Part shown: piece after piece, positions 1 to 12,365 of the stretch
How the letters are laid out: every line of letters begins with the position of its first letter
Numbering within the stretch: position 1 is the first letter of the stretch
NCBI GenBank assembly: GCA_031841125.1
Contig: CM063112.1
Coordinates: forward strand, 19,308,603-19,372,602
DNA length: 64,000 bases
Direction: 5' to 3'
Source of the DNA: Acanthococcus lagerstroemiae
Lineage: Eukaryota > Arthropoda > Insecta > Hemiptera > Eriococcidae
Program-made: the position numbers and the translations under genes
The notes under the pieces: generated by a model
The model's input: only the letters and a program-made list of their open reading frames with translations
What the model was told of the DNA's origin: nothing
The model's database searches: none

Positions 1-84
1 AAAATGATACCGAAATATTTTACTTTCAAACTCACGCCTATTCAAGTACCACAATTTCTAAATCGGGAAACCGTTATTGAACAG

Positions 85-960
85 ATTTAGCCACCTTTAA
101 AACCCACGAAACGACATCCATATTGCATTTCATGACATTCCTAAACCCCATCTCCACTAGAGACTACAATTTTGAATTTATGGGTGAACCAAAGTCGAAT
201 TCTGTAATCCTGAAAACCTTCGATGATTCGTCCGATTGAGAGTTCGAAAAATTGTAATAAAAAGTCATTCCTGATACTAAGAAAAACACGGAATACAAAT
301 TTCAAAGTGTGGTATCCAAAGACGAGCCCACGTAGCAACTCGCCAGAATTTTCGAGCCAGGTCGGTTTTTTGGCCAGAAGAGAAGAGGGCTAAGATAGCC
401 CTAACAGCCTCCCCGACGTCTCTGAAGTAATGCTCGAAAGGGCGGATTCCAGGACTCGGGTGGAGAGCAAATTACAAAAGAGAGGGGGAGGAAAACATTT
501 CAGAGATGGGTAAATGAGAACGTAAAGAAACAGGTCCGGCGTGATCTGCATCCCTTCTGTTCGCTGAGATCGGTAAAACTAAAAAAAAAAAAAAAAAAAT
601 GCCCAAAAATCTACGTTTTCTCCCACAAAACTTGTGTTAATGCATGGTAGTAAAGAAAATATAATTCTGACCCCGCTTTCCGACATTTTTAGAGCAGTGA
701 ATAAAATTTTATGGACGTGAAATAGCTTCAGAAACATTTTTTCTTTGAAACATTTCTCGATAAAATACATATTTCTCGACTTATTGCCGAAGTTCCAATT
801 TTGTGGTATTTCTTACTACCCTCTTGGGAAGAGATTTAGGGACGATCAGATTCAAGAAGACTTTTAGTTTGCTGATTAGTACAGTTATCTGACCATTAGG
901 GCCAAAATTCAGTTTTCCATCAATGTTTTCATTTGTTATGGCATTTGTACTAGTTTAGTT
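85..960 (+). repeat. Dispersed repeat family A, degenerate copy 1, interrupted by a SINE
   Basis: Stretches here match two other places in the window, about 13565-14880 and 15090-16560. Shared landmarks in order are a 'ccatattgcattt' block, 'attctgtaatcctgaaaacc', 'cctgatactaagaaaaa', 'aagtgtggtatccaaag', then after the SINE 'cccttctgttcgctgag' and 'tgtgttaatg'. There is no convincing coding potential: the open frames are short and differ between copies. The family is probably an old non-autonomous or very degenerate transposon. Boundaries are approximate and identity to the other copies is only moderate. Confidence 0.5.
324..483 (+). mobile_element. tRNA-derived SINE, 5'-truncated copy
   Basis: The copy begins at 'gagcccacg', just after the position of the B box in fuller copies, and then carries the shared body (ggccagaag, gaagagggctaaga, gacgtctctgaagtaatgc, gggcggattccagg) and the 3' tail 'gagagcaaattacaaaag'. 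The same body is found at 47564-47785, 51329-51543 (minus), 63612-63810 and, as a tail only, at 16018-16100 (minus). The tRNA-like head with the A box is missing, so this is a 5'-truncated insertion. It sits inside a copy of repeat family A. Confidence 0.8.
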
Positions 961-3285
961 AGAACGCTTAGGTCCGTGCCTTATAAATCTGCTGTAAAAA
1001 CAATCCAAGTCCTCCCTTTCATCCCACTGGGTCGAGAAACAATTATGCATTAAGAAAATCGAGAAGGCTACAAAGAAATCGGTGTTTCTTTGTTGCTGGT
1101 TTCGAATATTATATTCCATTTTCGATCCGACCCCGGGCTGAATATTAATTTCGGGTGGAAAGTTTCAATCATAAATAATTCTACACCTACTCTGTTTCGA
1201 CATAAAAAGAATACTGTTTTGTATTACGGCCTCGATGGAAAAGTTTCTCGGTCCATAGGTTCACGTACTAAAAGTCATACGAAGTAATGTAACCAAGGCA
1301 TTGTTTTAAAGCCCTCAAATTTATGACCTTATTGTTTCTATCAAACGAGACTCCGCCTTCCCTTTTATTTTTCAACTCACTGCCGAAGGTTTAGTTTTAT
1401 GATACTTCTCTTGGGGATGCTCAGATTTCAGGAGACTTAGTATGTTGATTTTAGTACTGCTATCAGACCCTCTATGCTGTCAACTATTTTTTTTTCCTTC
1501 TTTTTGCTAATTATACTAATTTATAGGATGAACTGAAAAGAGTGTAATATTTGTCATTATTGTAAAGTTTGGATTTCGGGGCTCGAATCAGGAGCAAATT
1601 AAAAATGTAATCCGGGCTGTGACCAGGGAGTAGCTCCCCCATCATCATTCAGAATTGGCCATAATTAGCAATCTCAAGCGCTCAGTTAACAACTCCACGT
1701 ATCTTAAAAGATTTTTGTTTTGCTTAACAATCGGGAAATTTTGAAAAATATTTTATTTCTTTCGCTTAAACGCTTGGAAAATGGTTTGCTTTCCGTCCCA
1801 TCAATTAATTTACTTTGCCACTTGCCTGAATGTAATACACCAGTAGAAAACCGCTATTCAAACAGTCTGCATGTCTTTGTAGAAATCTTGATTTCTTCAG
1901 TCAAGTCGATTAAGTCCATTTGAAGTCGTTTTCGATTCACTAACAGGCAGAGGAGAAAACAATTGAAAGGTTATCAAAGAAAGAAGTGTTTTCTTTTTCA
2001 GGAAAGGTGTTTTAAAATTCCACGATCGAAAAATGGTCTACGATACCGGATTTCACTCGTGTTACAATGGTACGAGTAATTTAATGGGAGGTAGGCTGCC
2101 AAGCAGTATTAAATTTTTTTAGTCATCTTCGTTTTGTTTTGAGTTTTTTCATAATAAACAACAATGATCTACATTTAGAGTAAGTAGAAAATGTATATCG
2201 TCAGATACTTGAAATTCAGTATCGTTTGTTTACTTTCTCCTTCGACTCCTACAAATGGACTTTAGACTTACGTTAGTAAACGCACTCTCTGGTGGACAAA
2301 ATCTGAATTACAAAATGTAAACATTGAGCACCTTATACTTTTATCACTGCATTTGTGTGTTTATAGAACCTACTTCACTGATAAACTTATTTGGATAGTT
2401 ATGGTACTTACACCTCTCTCTTTGGTAACTCGTCAACTTCGATTACTTTTGATTAATTATTGCACTTCACACGAGCATACGTCGGTTGGTTTAAAAGATT
2501 TATACTTTAATTCATATCCGATATTTAGCTCTGCCCCTTCAATCTTAAAGCCTGGTAAACTACCATACATGGACTTGCGATGTATTGCATTAACTCCAGT
2601 AGCAAAGAAGCTGATCCAAAATCCGAGATAACTTGTGCTAGAGTAACCGAGGTGGACTTAAAGCACAAGAACGAGTCAACAAACGCTCAAAAGGTTCACA
2701 ATTTTGAATTTCAAAAAACTTTCGCAGAGCAGGAAAAGAGGAGACCTCTAGTAGAGTTGCATAGAATTTTAAATTTAGACTCGTTGTATTGACCAAAAGA
2801 GGTGGATACCATATTTCTAACGCCTCTGGATCCGCCGAAAGGGGCACGAAAAAACAAAAAAATCATGAAATTTTCATCTACCTTAAATAGAAAATCAAAT
2901 CTAATATATACGAATACAAAATGAGAAGTGGGTTTTTGTGTGTGCTCATTTTCCAGCAAAACCGCCCATTGCCGGCCATCGGCGATTGTGCCATCTTATA
3001 ACCCTTAACCTCCCCTAGAATATGAGATGGATTTCAGAAAAAATTATCAATTAATAAATTAATAATAATCGATTTTTGAACAATACCGTATACAATGCTA
3101 TCTATGGGCAGATAAAAGTACTACGTCGAAGTTAATATGGGAAAATAGATTTGTAAGCACTGGTAATTGATCGCTATCCAACCTATCCTTTAGCTCTGGA
3201 AATCGATTAGGGTCCAAACGACTGATATCGGCAAATACAGCTTTGTAACTCTGAAATTTGTCCTTTATAGTCGATAAAATAGTGT
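961..3285. other. No gene recognised; weak echoes of family A
   Basis: About 1240-1480 repeats landmarks seen near 790-950 (gatacttctc ... gggga ... cagattt ... aggagactta), so a second weak family A fragment may lie here. The rest is AT-rich sequence with only short open frames (up to 92 codons) lacking recognisable domains. Confidence 0.4.
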
Positions 3286-3293
3286 CTTTTATT

Positions 3294-3455
3294 CACCCGC
3301 GGACTGGCAAGGGAATTTTAAAGGGGGAATACTGGTTGGGGCCCTTCATTTTCATTTTCCCTCTATTCCTGGAACAAGTCATATTTTGGGTGGGCCCGCA
3401 GTCCAAGGGGCCCAGCCGGGGATTCCCCCATGCCCCTCCCCCCAGTCCGCGGTTG
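3294..3455. mobile_element. hAT-like MITE with perfect 8-bp target duplication
   Basis: The element starts CACCCGCGGACTGG and ends CCAGTCCGCGGTTG, a nearly perfect terminal inverted repeat of about 14 bp beginning CA and ending TG. It is flanked on both sides by the identical octamer cttttatt (3286-3293 and 3456-3463). An 8-bp duplication with CA...TG ends is the signature of hAT superfamily transposition. The 162-bp interior is G/C-run rich and encodes nothing, so it is a non-autonomous element. Confidence 0.82.
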
Positions 3456-5328
3456 CTTTTATTTGTGTAAAGACCTCCTATGCGAAATTTGTCGTTTTCA
3501 TTAGTTACTAGATTATCATCACCCTCGTAATTAAACATTTTCTTCTTCATTCATCGGCGTATTTTTGGAAGCTCGTCTTCTACTTCAAAATCAACCTCAC
3601 AGGCTCAGCTTTTTCGAGTTCTTCATTTATCTTGGAAACATATAACTTTGTTGAATGTAAAATAACTTCAAAGTCACTTAATCCCTTTGCTAAATCTCTA
3701 ATTGTATCTTCAACCATGTTATTAGCTTTCAACAAAGAGGAGTTGTCTTTTCAAAAACGCGAAGAAAATTTTAAGCCGTGAAGATTATTTTGAAATTTAG
3801 AAAATTGTCCAAAAACGATTTTGCTTTTCCTCGGGCTTCCACACAATACTTTGAAGGCGTTCTAGCTATCTCATTTAAGGATAACAAAAGTTCAAGCAAC
3901 ATCCCAGAGTCGGTTATTTTAGTCTATAGTTTACTTAGGAAATATTTTTTAGGACTGCGGCCGTCAGCTGTACATTTTTACGTCGGAGCTATCCAATTGT
4001 GCAATTGAACCGGCCCAGCGGCCCATTACGCCAGCGACCCAGGGGGAAATTTACCCGCCCCTGTTAGAAAAAATAAAAAAGTACCAATCATCCGGCCAAC
4101 TTTTATGTGCATGGTAAATGGGAGAACCGAAATTTTAAAGTCGAATCCTTCGAGACTTATGAGTACAAGTTTTCGAAAATACTGGGTCAGTTTTGTGGGG
4201 AAGATTATATGAATATGTTATTTGGCACGAGTGGTGAAGTGTTGTCAATTTTCATTCCTGCTTCTACCCTCTCACCCATGTATTAACTTTCTTTTCTTTT
4301 GAAGTAAAATACAATCTGAACATTTAGGCAGATCACTTACGGTTGTAAAAAATAATGATATAACCCATAGTTATTGTGCATGTGCACCGCCGACGAAGTG
4401 GCGGGTAGTTCAGCTAGTATTCTAGAAGAAACCAGAAATATGCCGACTTGCTACTAGCTTTACCACGCGTATTTCTTCAAAACACTCAATAGCTTTTATA
4501 GGAAATTGATACTGAGGTTATTATGCAGCAAATCTTCTAGAAGCCTAGCCAGTTATCGAGAAGAATCTGAATACATAGAAATATACAGATTCATATTTGA
4601 GAAAAATTCAAATTTCTATTCTCCTTCCTTACGTTTCGTCGGTTCTTAATTATCGTACCAGTAAGTTTGCGAAAGAAAGATTAGTTTAAGAAACTTCGAG
4701 AATGAATTATTCATATTTCCTCAGAAAAACATTCGAACTCACAGATTGATACTGCAAGTCACGGGACATCTTCTCTGTTATGTATCAGTGATTCTGGCAA
4801 CTTTTGTATCGCATGCCCACGAAGTTGCATCCGCCATTATCTCTCGAAAGAGCTAAATATGATTTATCGCCTAACGTAATTTCCTTTACCAACTCGCTGC
4901 TGCGGCGTTTTTTCCGAACTTCTCCTAATAGAGAACACATTTCAAAATAACGTATTAAATCTCTCGCCGTAAAATGTATTGGTTGTCCAGCCCGGGGTTT
5001 ACCCAATTCCACTCGCTATAGATAATTGAGGTGATTTTTCCGACGGGGAAAAAGGAGGACGAAATATCGACTTCGTCTTGAAGCACGAAATCGATAAAAT
5101 TAAATTATCCGCTAACCAGAAACCGCTCCTATTTGATGGGTTGAGAAATCGGCGTGATTATCCCTCAATTAGAACAACGAACTCCGGAATCGTCGGGTAT
5201 CGAGTGGTTTGTCTTTATTGACTCCGTGACGAGAGTTTAAGAAAATCCCGCACTAGTTTCTTGGAATCGAGAAAGAAAAACACTGGGGCGAAGGCCAGAT
5301 TTCTGCGGTAGGGAGCTTCAGTACCAGG

Positions 5329-5351
5329 ATTCCAGCATTTCGTGCTGGAAT
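5329..5351. other. Perfect 9-bp hairpin
   Basis: ATTCCAGCA is followed by the 5-nt loop tttcg and then by its exact reverse complement TGCTGGAAT. No transcription unit is recognised around it, so a role cannot be assigned. Confidence 0.4.
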
Positions 5352-6427
5352 ATGCGAACCATGTGCATACTTTTTCTGATGGAGAAAGAATTTAAAAACT
5401 TGAATCCTCTGCTAGGGTTTCACGAAATTATGTAGATGCATAAGGCCCTCAAGCCGCCACCAACTCCACTGGACCATAAGATTGGCTCACGAATTCAAAG
5501 CTCTGACTCGATCAACTGGAGCTCGTAGAAAGAAATTGTTCTCCATTTTCATTTCGCCGAATACATTGAAATGTCAACTCGCGTCATATTTACACATCGT
5601 AAAACTTAACGAATGGTCAGCGGATTGGATTTGACCAGAATTATCAAGAAGGTATACCGGCAAGCAGAAGCTCGTTGAAAACGGCCAAGTTACAAGCCCG
5701 TAAAATGAAAACGAAAAAAAAAAACAATCAAAGAACCGAGCAAGATCCACTGAAACATAAGTTCATTATGTGCATCTGTATATAGGATATAATTCCAACT
5801 TGAAGCGCCATTACGTTTCGCCATTTTATTCCACATCACCGCACCCGCCTTTGCTCGTGCTGTCAGTTCCAGTCTTCCTTGCGAATGCCCAGTGACGGCT
5901 TAGCCTCTTCATAACATTATAAGATATAACGCATACGTTAGGTCTTTTCCTCTCTGCTTCCTCAAGCTCGTTCTCTTTATTTTTCTAACCTATTCCGTTT
6001 ATAAAAGTGCCCATAGGCTGGCAGTAAATACAAATCTCGGTCGAGGTGGTTTAATCTGTTTCATTTTTCTACAAAATGAGTCAGCTTTACGGCGTTCCAC
6101 GAATTTAACAAAAATGAAATATTTTCTTGAAACAGTGGCCGGTGACAGGTCACACCGGCTGAAAAACGTACCCACGTAAATGAAAACGTACGATGTGGGC
6201 GCTATCTTTTGAAAGATGGAACTTGATTTTCATGTTACCGAAGAAAAGCAGTTTAACCCAGTAGTGTCGTTAATTCAACGCAGTCGCGTTTGACCTTTTA
6301 CCTTGATTACCCCTGAGTATACAACCCCTTTAATTGGATTATCTGAAATGTGAGAACATAACTGTCACTCTCAATTGAAAGCACAAATGTTGTATGTGGA
6401 CTGGTTCTCGAAGAATCAGTTTGCAGG

Positions 6428-6571
6428 GGTATAAAGGCAGATATGGTTTATAAATACTCATACACGCAGGCAACTATCAAATTATCAATGTTTAATGTTG
6501 CTTCTATGTTCCTGCGGTTCATTTCTTCAGTTACCGTAACACGAGGTGACTTTGCAGTCGTAGGGTGATTT
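6428..6571 (+). promoter_or_regulatory. Possible TATA-type promoter upstream of a very short open frame
   Basis: A TATAAAGG motif lies near 6430. About 60 nt downstream, an ATG at 6488 opens a frame of roughly 27 codons. The frame crosses a pyrimidine-rich tract ending in cag (tttcttcag), which could instead be a splice acceptor. This arrangement is only suggestive in AT-rich DNA, and no known gene was recognised. Confidence 0.18.
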
Positions 6572-7204
6572 GGCACACGAATGTTTTATTCCTACGAGCG
6601 TGAGGGAAAAAATAGAACGTACGGCAACACTGATGCGTGACTCAGAATGTAAGATGTTGTAGCTAATGTGTAAAACAAACATTTCCAGGCAGTGTTATCA
6701 GGTTGTTTATGCAGAGTTTTAAAAAGGGTACCTATACAAATAACATTACAGAAATTGTTTCAGATAATGAGCGAAAATGAAAAGAAACTGTGGTTGGTAT
6801 CATTAAACGCAGAATTTGACGACGGTCATGATAAAAGTAAACTGTTGTATATCAATAAACATAGTGACGCAGCAAGTGGTGAAAAATTGAAAAAAGAAAC
6901 ATAGAGGGGTGACTTTGCGCGCAATTGTTTATTTGTTCTTTCAAGTTAGTAAGTGACCAATTTCGATGTTCCGTCTTATTGCTAATAAATAAAGAAGTAT
7001 AAATCGGATGTTTATGCATCTCTAAGATGCCATCAAAGGCTTAAGTTCATGTAGTAGGATCTTGGTCTTCTGAAAGAAAAAGGTATCATTCGAATTTTTT
7101 CTAATGATTTTTGGAATGAAGGAAGAGCACCTACAGTTCTCATTGTTTTTTTTTTCTCTTTTTTTCCCTCTTTTGCATACATCTGTAAGCATAGTAAGTA
7201 TATT

Positions 7205-7395
7205 GATTTGGGGTCACTTGGCACTCTTAATAGATAACACTACATAAACATACAAAATGTTTACTTGTTCATTTGCGAAGAAATGCAATGTCATCCCATC
7301 CCAGTAGCACTCAGTACATTTATTTCATCATTTTAAGAAAAAATTTGAGACGAGGTATCATAATCTTTTGGGGAATGTATTCTGCAATGTCCTCT
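7205..7395 (+). repeat. Dispersed repeat family B, copy 1
   Basis: This stretch matches 61065-61255 in the same orientation. Shared blocks include 'acttggcactcttaatagataacactaca', read elsewhere as 'acttgacacttttaatagacaacactaca', then 'gcaatgtcatcccatccc', 'atttatttcat' and 'aatcttttgg'. The similarity is clear but imperfect over about 190 bp. There is no coding content. It abuts the minisatellite that begins near 7400. Confidence 0.6.
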
Positions 7396-7399
7396 GAAT

Positions 7400-8480
7400 G
7401 TTACTATTAAAGTGAAAGCTAATGTTACTATTAAGGTGTTACTATTACGGTGAAGATTATTGAATATTTCCTACTAAGATGAAAGTTAATGTTACTATAT
7501 TAGGGCAAAGAGTTATTGAGCATTATTATTATTATGAAGGTGTTACTATTAATGTGTTACTACCTATTAAGGGGAAGGTTATTGAACGCTACTATCAAGG
7601 TGTTACCATTAGGGCGAAGTTTATTAAATGTTTACTATTAAGGTAAACATTAACATTACTATTAGGGCGTTACTATTGAGGCAAGTGTTACTGAATGTTA
7701 CTGTTAAAATGAAACTTAATGTTACTATTAAGGCAAAAAAATTGAACATTTACTATTAGGGAGAGGGGCGCAACTAGAACTTTTTCTGGTGGGCTAGAAT
7801 TGGGGGGGGGGGCATGTGGGCGGGGGTGAAAGCTCAATTTGGTACCTACCTGATTTAGTATCTGTCAATTTTCATGAGTTGTAAATTTGTACAAACCTAC
7901 AACGCAATGTAACCGCATTAGGCCATCGGCATCACTTTTTTTTTGTTTCAACATTAATTTTGAGAAAATTCCAATTTTTCTTTGGAGGGGGGGGGGGTAG
8001 CACCTTCTTGGTTGCGTCCATGTATTAAGGTGAAAGTGAATATTACTGTTAAGGTGTTACCATTAAGGCGAATATTACTGAATGTTACTATTAAAGTGAA
8101 AGTTCATGTTACTATTAAGGTGTTACTATTATGATAAAGATTATTGAACGTGTCCTATTAAGATGAAAGTTAACATTACTGTGAAGGCGAAGGGTTATTG
8201 AACATTATTACTAAGGTGATACTATTAAGGTGTTACTACCTGTTGAGGGGAAGGTTATTGGACGTTATACCTTTAAGAAGTTACTGTTTGGGTGAAGTTT
8301 ATTGAATGTTTATTAAGGTGAAAGTTAACATTACTATTAGGGCGTTATTATTACGGCAGATGTTACTGTTAAGGTGTTACTATGAAGACAAAGGTTATTG
8401 GATGTCACAATTAAGGTGTTAATATTTAGGCAACGGTTATTGAACGTTTACTATTAAGGTAGAAGTTACCAAACGAACGT
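7400..8480 (+). repeat. Degenerate minisatellite, core TTACTATTAAGGTG
   Basis: Variants of TTACTATTAAGGTG recur dozens of times, usually in a composite order: a gttactattaaggtg unit, then a gaaggttattgaac unit. Copies differ by substitutions and small indels, so the array is old. A MITE at about 7762-8022 splits it; the array resumes directly afterwards with 'tattaaggtgaaagtg'. No open frame is maintained across the units. Confidence 0.75.
7762..8022. mobile_element. hAT-like MITE, family GGGCGCAACC, copy 1
   Basis: The ends are inverted repeats (ggggcgcaacta at the left, ggttgcgtcc at the right). Internal blocks are shared with the copy at 53725-53958: gaaagctcaatttggtacctac, cctacaacgcaatgtaac and gcattaggccat. 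The flanking octamers are tattaggg on the left and tattaagg on the right, one mismatch apart, consistent with an aged 8-bp target duplication in the minisatellite. There is no coding capacity; long G runs occur near both ends. Confidence 0.72.
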
Positions 8481-9735
8481 TATTGTTACCCAACAATGGT
8501 AAATTTCCTGGTAAATGTCCAGTTGCAACAATTACTGCGATAAATTATCGTTTTGGGGTAAAACTATTCTGTTAAATTTGGTCGACCTGTCACATAAATG
8601 TGACACCAATTTTTCAGTGAAAATCTCAAGAAACTTATGGAGTATGTGGCTGAAAAGTAATTAGAAGCTTTCTCAATTGATCACTTTCACAACATATGAG
8701 TGATAAAATGCCTCAAATTTTTAACATATTGGTGATAAGTCAATGAAAAATGTCAATCGGGGTTACCATTCCATTACTCCACTCTCCAATATTTAGTGTT
8801 TCTATAATGTTACTTATTGTTAAGTACTCGTTACTACAAATTCGTTCCAATAAACTATTTTTGTGTGCTTATTCTGTTATTTTGCTGGTATCATATCCAT
8901 ATCCTGCTTATAGCTATTATGAAACATTTGACTTGATATGTCCTGAGTCATGGAGAGAAAATTCAAGTCTGGGACAAAATCTTTGATGGTCCCTGCATTA
9001 AAGCAAAGGAGCTGTAGTTCACGTTTTATTAAATTTTTTACAAGAAAAACTATGTTTGCCTTATTTTTAATCATTTTTTGTTAAAGATTTATTTGTCCGG
9101 ACCCCTTTATGGAGACTCGGCGCCGGATAAACATTTCGAGTTGGTCCTCTCTCATAAGGTTTGAAACAGATCACCTGACTCTTTGAAAATCAGTTCACAA
9201 CACTTTTTATTCTACTTAAGCATCATCCTCTCTAAGTTTGTCTACATAATTTTCAATACCTGAAACATGAAAAGAAAATCCTTTCTTATTTCAAGCACGC
9301 AACAAGGAGTCGCTCAGAGCAGACATCACATGGGCTAGTAAGTCTAATTAAGATGACAGGCTATTTCACACTAATTTAGGAATAGGTAGAACAACACTGT
9401 TTGTATATCAGATTTGGAGCTGATTTCAAATTCTTTTTACTGGGAAATTCATACGTAGGGCTACAAGCATCGGAACTTTGATTCCTTTAAGTTTTTAGAT
9501 TTGTGTATTTTGTATGCCAGTTGATTGATCCAGAAAACAATTCTGGAGATGGTAATTCAACTCTGTGTAAGAAATTATTAGCCCCCCCCCCGGGCCTCCG
9601 GGTATTTGGATTATTTTTTGAGAGAAATACCTACTAAGAATTTTGAACAATTTGTACGCTACTGAAAATAGTTTCGATACGTATGCAGTCAAAATTTTTC
9701 AACTCACTAGATTAATTCGGGGGATTTCGTTCATC
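8481..9735. other. No gene recognised
   Basis: AT-rich sequence with short open frames (up to 78 codons). A C-run next to 'gggcctccgggt' near 9583-9602 may be a remnant of a G/C-run MITE, but no paired end was found. Confidence 0.4.
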
Positions 9736-9739
9736 ATCA

Positions 9740-10490
9740 CAATTCCATCCAATTTTTCTCTGCAGGTAGAAAGGAGGGCAGTCCTTAGAACTAGCTAAGA
9801 CTCTTCAACCTTGAATGCTCATGTAAGAAGGTTTTAGTTAGACTCTTTTTGATTTGTTCGAGACTCCCTGAGATAGTTCAAAACTCGTTAACGATTGTGA
9901 GACTGTTTGAGACAAGCTTCCAGACTCGTAAAAGTCTCTCCTTAAAACTACTTACATGCAACTTTTCAATGCTCATTTCAAACGGTCCTAGATTTCTTTA
10001 GGTTTCTGTAAGGCTTTTGTTAAAGACTCACTGAGTATTCATGACTCGTTCAAGACTTCTGAAGACTCTTCCTAACTTGACAAAAACCCATCAAGGCGTG
10101 GTTAAAACTTATAAAGATTGTTAAATACTAATTCAGGACAATTAGACAATTTTCAAGGATTTTCTGAACAATTTTTGGTAGACCAAGACTGATTCAGACT
10201 CGCTTAAAATTCTTCAGGACTGTTCCTGGTCGACTAAAAACACAATAGGACTATTCCAGACTGTCTAGATTCTTAAATGCATGATAATGACTATTAAAGA
10301 CACGTTAAGACATTTCAAGACTAGTCGAAGAATCGGAAGACTCATTTGATTAAAACGCCCGAGGATACCTTGAGACCTTTAAGACTCTAGCAGGCTTGTT
10401 GAAAACCCGGTAATTTTCGACTATTTCTAAGATGGTTTTTATTTCAGGTTTTTCCCTGGGAAGGGCAGTTGCTCCCATTGACTTCTCCGT
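9740..10490 (+). repeat. Degenerate GACT-rich tandem repeat, locus 1
   Basis: Variants of AAGACTC, TTCAAGACT and GAGACT occur every 10-20 bp across about 650 bp. The same kind of array occurs at about 27420-28290. Both loci share a left flank (tttctct..., then 'aatgctcatgtaag') and a right flank (cccattg, cttctcc, gggatac), so they are copies of one bounded element with a decayed internal minisatellite. A fragment in the opposite sense (agtcttgaagagtcg) lies near 54720-54930. No protein is encoded. Confidence 0.6.
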
Positions 10491-11460
10491 ACATCCATGT
10501 CTGGGATACCTAATATTTATGTATCTCTAATTACAAGATGTTTCACTATCATAAGTTAGGAAAAATAATTAATTTCCACAGAATTTTCCGCAGCCTGCTT
10601 GCAATTTGTATCGCAGGGAAAAGCCAAGAAACCTAAATTTTCAGGCGGTCATTTTAGCTCCGAATCAACAGCAATACGAAATTAAATGTTGAAAAGCTTC
10701 TTACCTTTTCTTTTTTATTTTCATACGAAAGCCTATTCTCTTTTCATAATTATTTTTCGAGTAGGAGGTCTATGTATCTGGTTTGGACAGTTCTGAAGTT
10801 CGAAGCTTCGAAAATTCTGTAAACTAAAATGCTATTGTATACTTTCTCTTCCGTGCTGAGCCTGACGTCGACTGAATCTCAAGTATTTCTGAAAGAATTT
10901 CAACCGGAACGAGAGAAAATGGTCGGGGGACGAACTCTTTTTCATATAATCGAGTTCCAGGCAGATCTTCAGAATTCATACTCAGTATTAAACAAATACT
11001 CGTATTAGAATGGGAAGGATGCCCGGCTGTCAACTTCTTTTTGTTTTTAATCCTTTCACGATATGAAAGACACGCACAGAGTGATTGTTGCCTCACAGAT
11101 GCCGGAATCAGGAAACGGATGAACCCATCAACTTTTTATATAACTGAAAAGAATAGAGGGATGCAATACCGATTCTTCCAAACATAAAAAGCTTTTTACG
11201 CGTTATTTATTCAATACCTACGTTTGTCTATTTTCTTTTGCAAGAAAAAAACCCTCATAAAATCAGTGAAGATCAGTAGTGAGTTTAAGAAGCAATTCTG
11301 AGAGGATCAATTTTCGAGGACTACACAGAGAATCTCAACCTGAACTTTTCAGTTTTCAGCTTTAAATATACAGGTTTTCTGAATTACTGAGTTCACGTTT
11401 GAGGTTGTTTTAGTAGTTATAGCGTTTAGAAACAAGACGCAACACAAATGACGAGAAGGA
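10491..11460. other. No gene recognised
   Basis: Mixed-composition sequence. The longest frame (90 codons, minus strand, 10824-11096) has no recognisable domain and no supporting signals. Confidence 0.4.
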
Positions 11461-11466
11461 AATATT

Positions 11467-11862
11467 TCATACTGTACTGAAAAAGAAGCTGCCATAATTT
11501 ACATTCAATGCCGTGAGACTGATGTTAAAAGTATCGACCCCCATCTGATCAGAACGTGATTTCGAAGAAGAGTTCGTAGATTTTGAATTAGAAACAATGG
11601 GATTTACTTTTGAACCCGATCTTCTCGACAAAATAGTTGAATATTTAGTAGCAGATTTTAGATGCTTGTTCAAGAGCCAGTTCATTCCGTAGTAACTCCT
11701 GGACGATTTTACAGGTGAGCAGCAATTATATCCGAAGTGCGGTCTTAGTAGATAGTCGTTGAGTTTATTTTTGAGGTTATCCCAACCGTCAGTCAACCTT
11801 GCCCAGTAAGACCCACGAGGGAGAAAAACTTGTAATATGGACAGTAATGTGCCAGTGGACAT
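11467..11862 (-). CDS. Hypothetical open reading frame, 131 codons
   Basis: This is the longest open frame in the window not belonging to a transposon or antisense to one. It opens with ATG; a TATAAA-like string lies about 20 nt upstream. The predicted product has a Leu/Arg-rich N-terminal half containing a Cys-Cys pair, and a Ser-rich C-terminal half. There is no signal peptide, membrane segment or family motif that I recognise. It could be an exon of a longer gene, a fragment of an unrecognised element, or a chance frame. A three-copy repeat follows on its upstream side (from about 11975). Confidence 0.22.
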   Translation of the reverse strand: MSTGTLLSILQVFLPRGSYWARLTDGWDNLKNKLNDYLLRPHFGYNCCSPVKSSRSYYGMNWLLNKHLKSATKYSTILSRRSGSKVNPIVSNSKSTNSSSKSRSDQMGVDTFNISLTALNVNYGSFFFSTV

Positions 11863-11974
11863 TGATGGATTGGAGTTTATACCTCGAATATGTGAAAAAT
11901 ATTGGCCTATAGGATTTGACCTAACAAGGGTCTCTATCTGGTTTAGGCAGTAACATTTTATATGCTTTCGTACC

Positions 11975-12365
11975 CTAATAAAAAATAAATTTCCATGGAA
12001 ATCTCAACCACTGAACTGAATTATCACCATGAAGAGCTAAATCATACGGACTGGCTTCGTGTCGGGGGGGGGGGCATAGAAATTTCTATCAACAACACGG
12101 CTGCAGATTGTAAATGTCAACCACTGAATTCGTGTCGGAGGAGCGTTACGGAGGGAGCCTTGTGATTTCCCCTCAAGTATACCCAGCAGTAAAAATACAT
12201 AAAATGCTAAAATAAATTTCCATGGTAATGTCAACCACTGAATTCGTGTCGGAGGAGCGTGTTGGGGGAGCGTTATGGTTTTCGTTACGTTTATCGTTAC
12301 GGTTTTCGTTACAGTTTTGCTCAAGTATACCTAGTAGTAAAAGCATAATTATAAAATGTTTTAAA
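11975..12365 (+). repeat. Local direct repeat, about three degenerate copies
   Basis: The string 'aaatttccatggaaatctcaaccactgaa' recurs in modified form near 12215, and 'tgtcaaccactgaattcgtgtcggaggagcg' occurs near 12115 and again near 12230. 'ctcaagtatacccagcagtaaaa' near 12172 recurs near 12310. A short internal tandem of gttttcgttacg lies at about 12275-12315. It is probably a tandemly duplicated non-autonomous element. Confidence 0.6.

Larger units (their letters stand above)
3464..7204. other. Long interval without a recognised gene
   Basis: Open frames are at most about 76 codons and none carries a domain I recognise. The composition is mixed, with some CpG-richer stretches (about 4900-5950) that look like single-copy host DNA. 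Short inverted repeats at 5329-5351 and about 6136-6157 are noted separately. Confidence 0.4.

Noticed and set aside
7400..8480. CRISPR-like array of regularly spaced repeats
   Set aside because: Units are degenerate, spacers are themselves repeat variants, and the context is eukaryotic.
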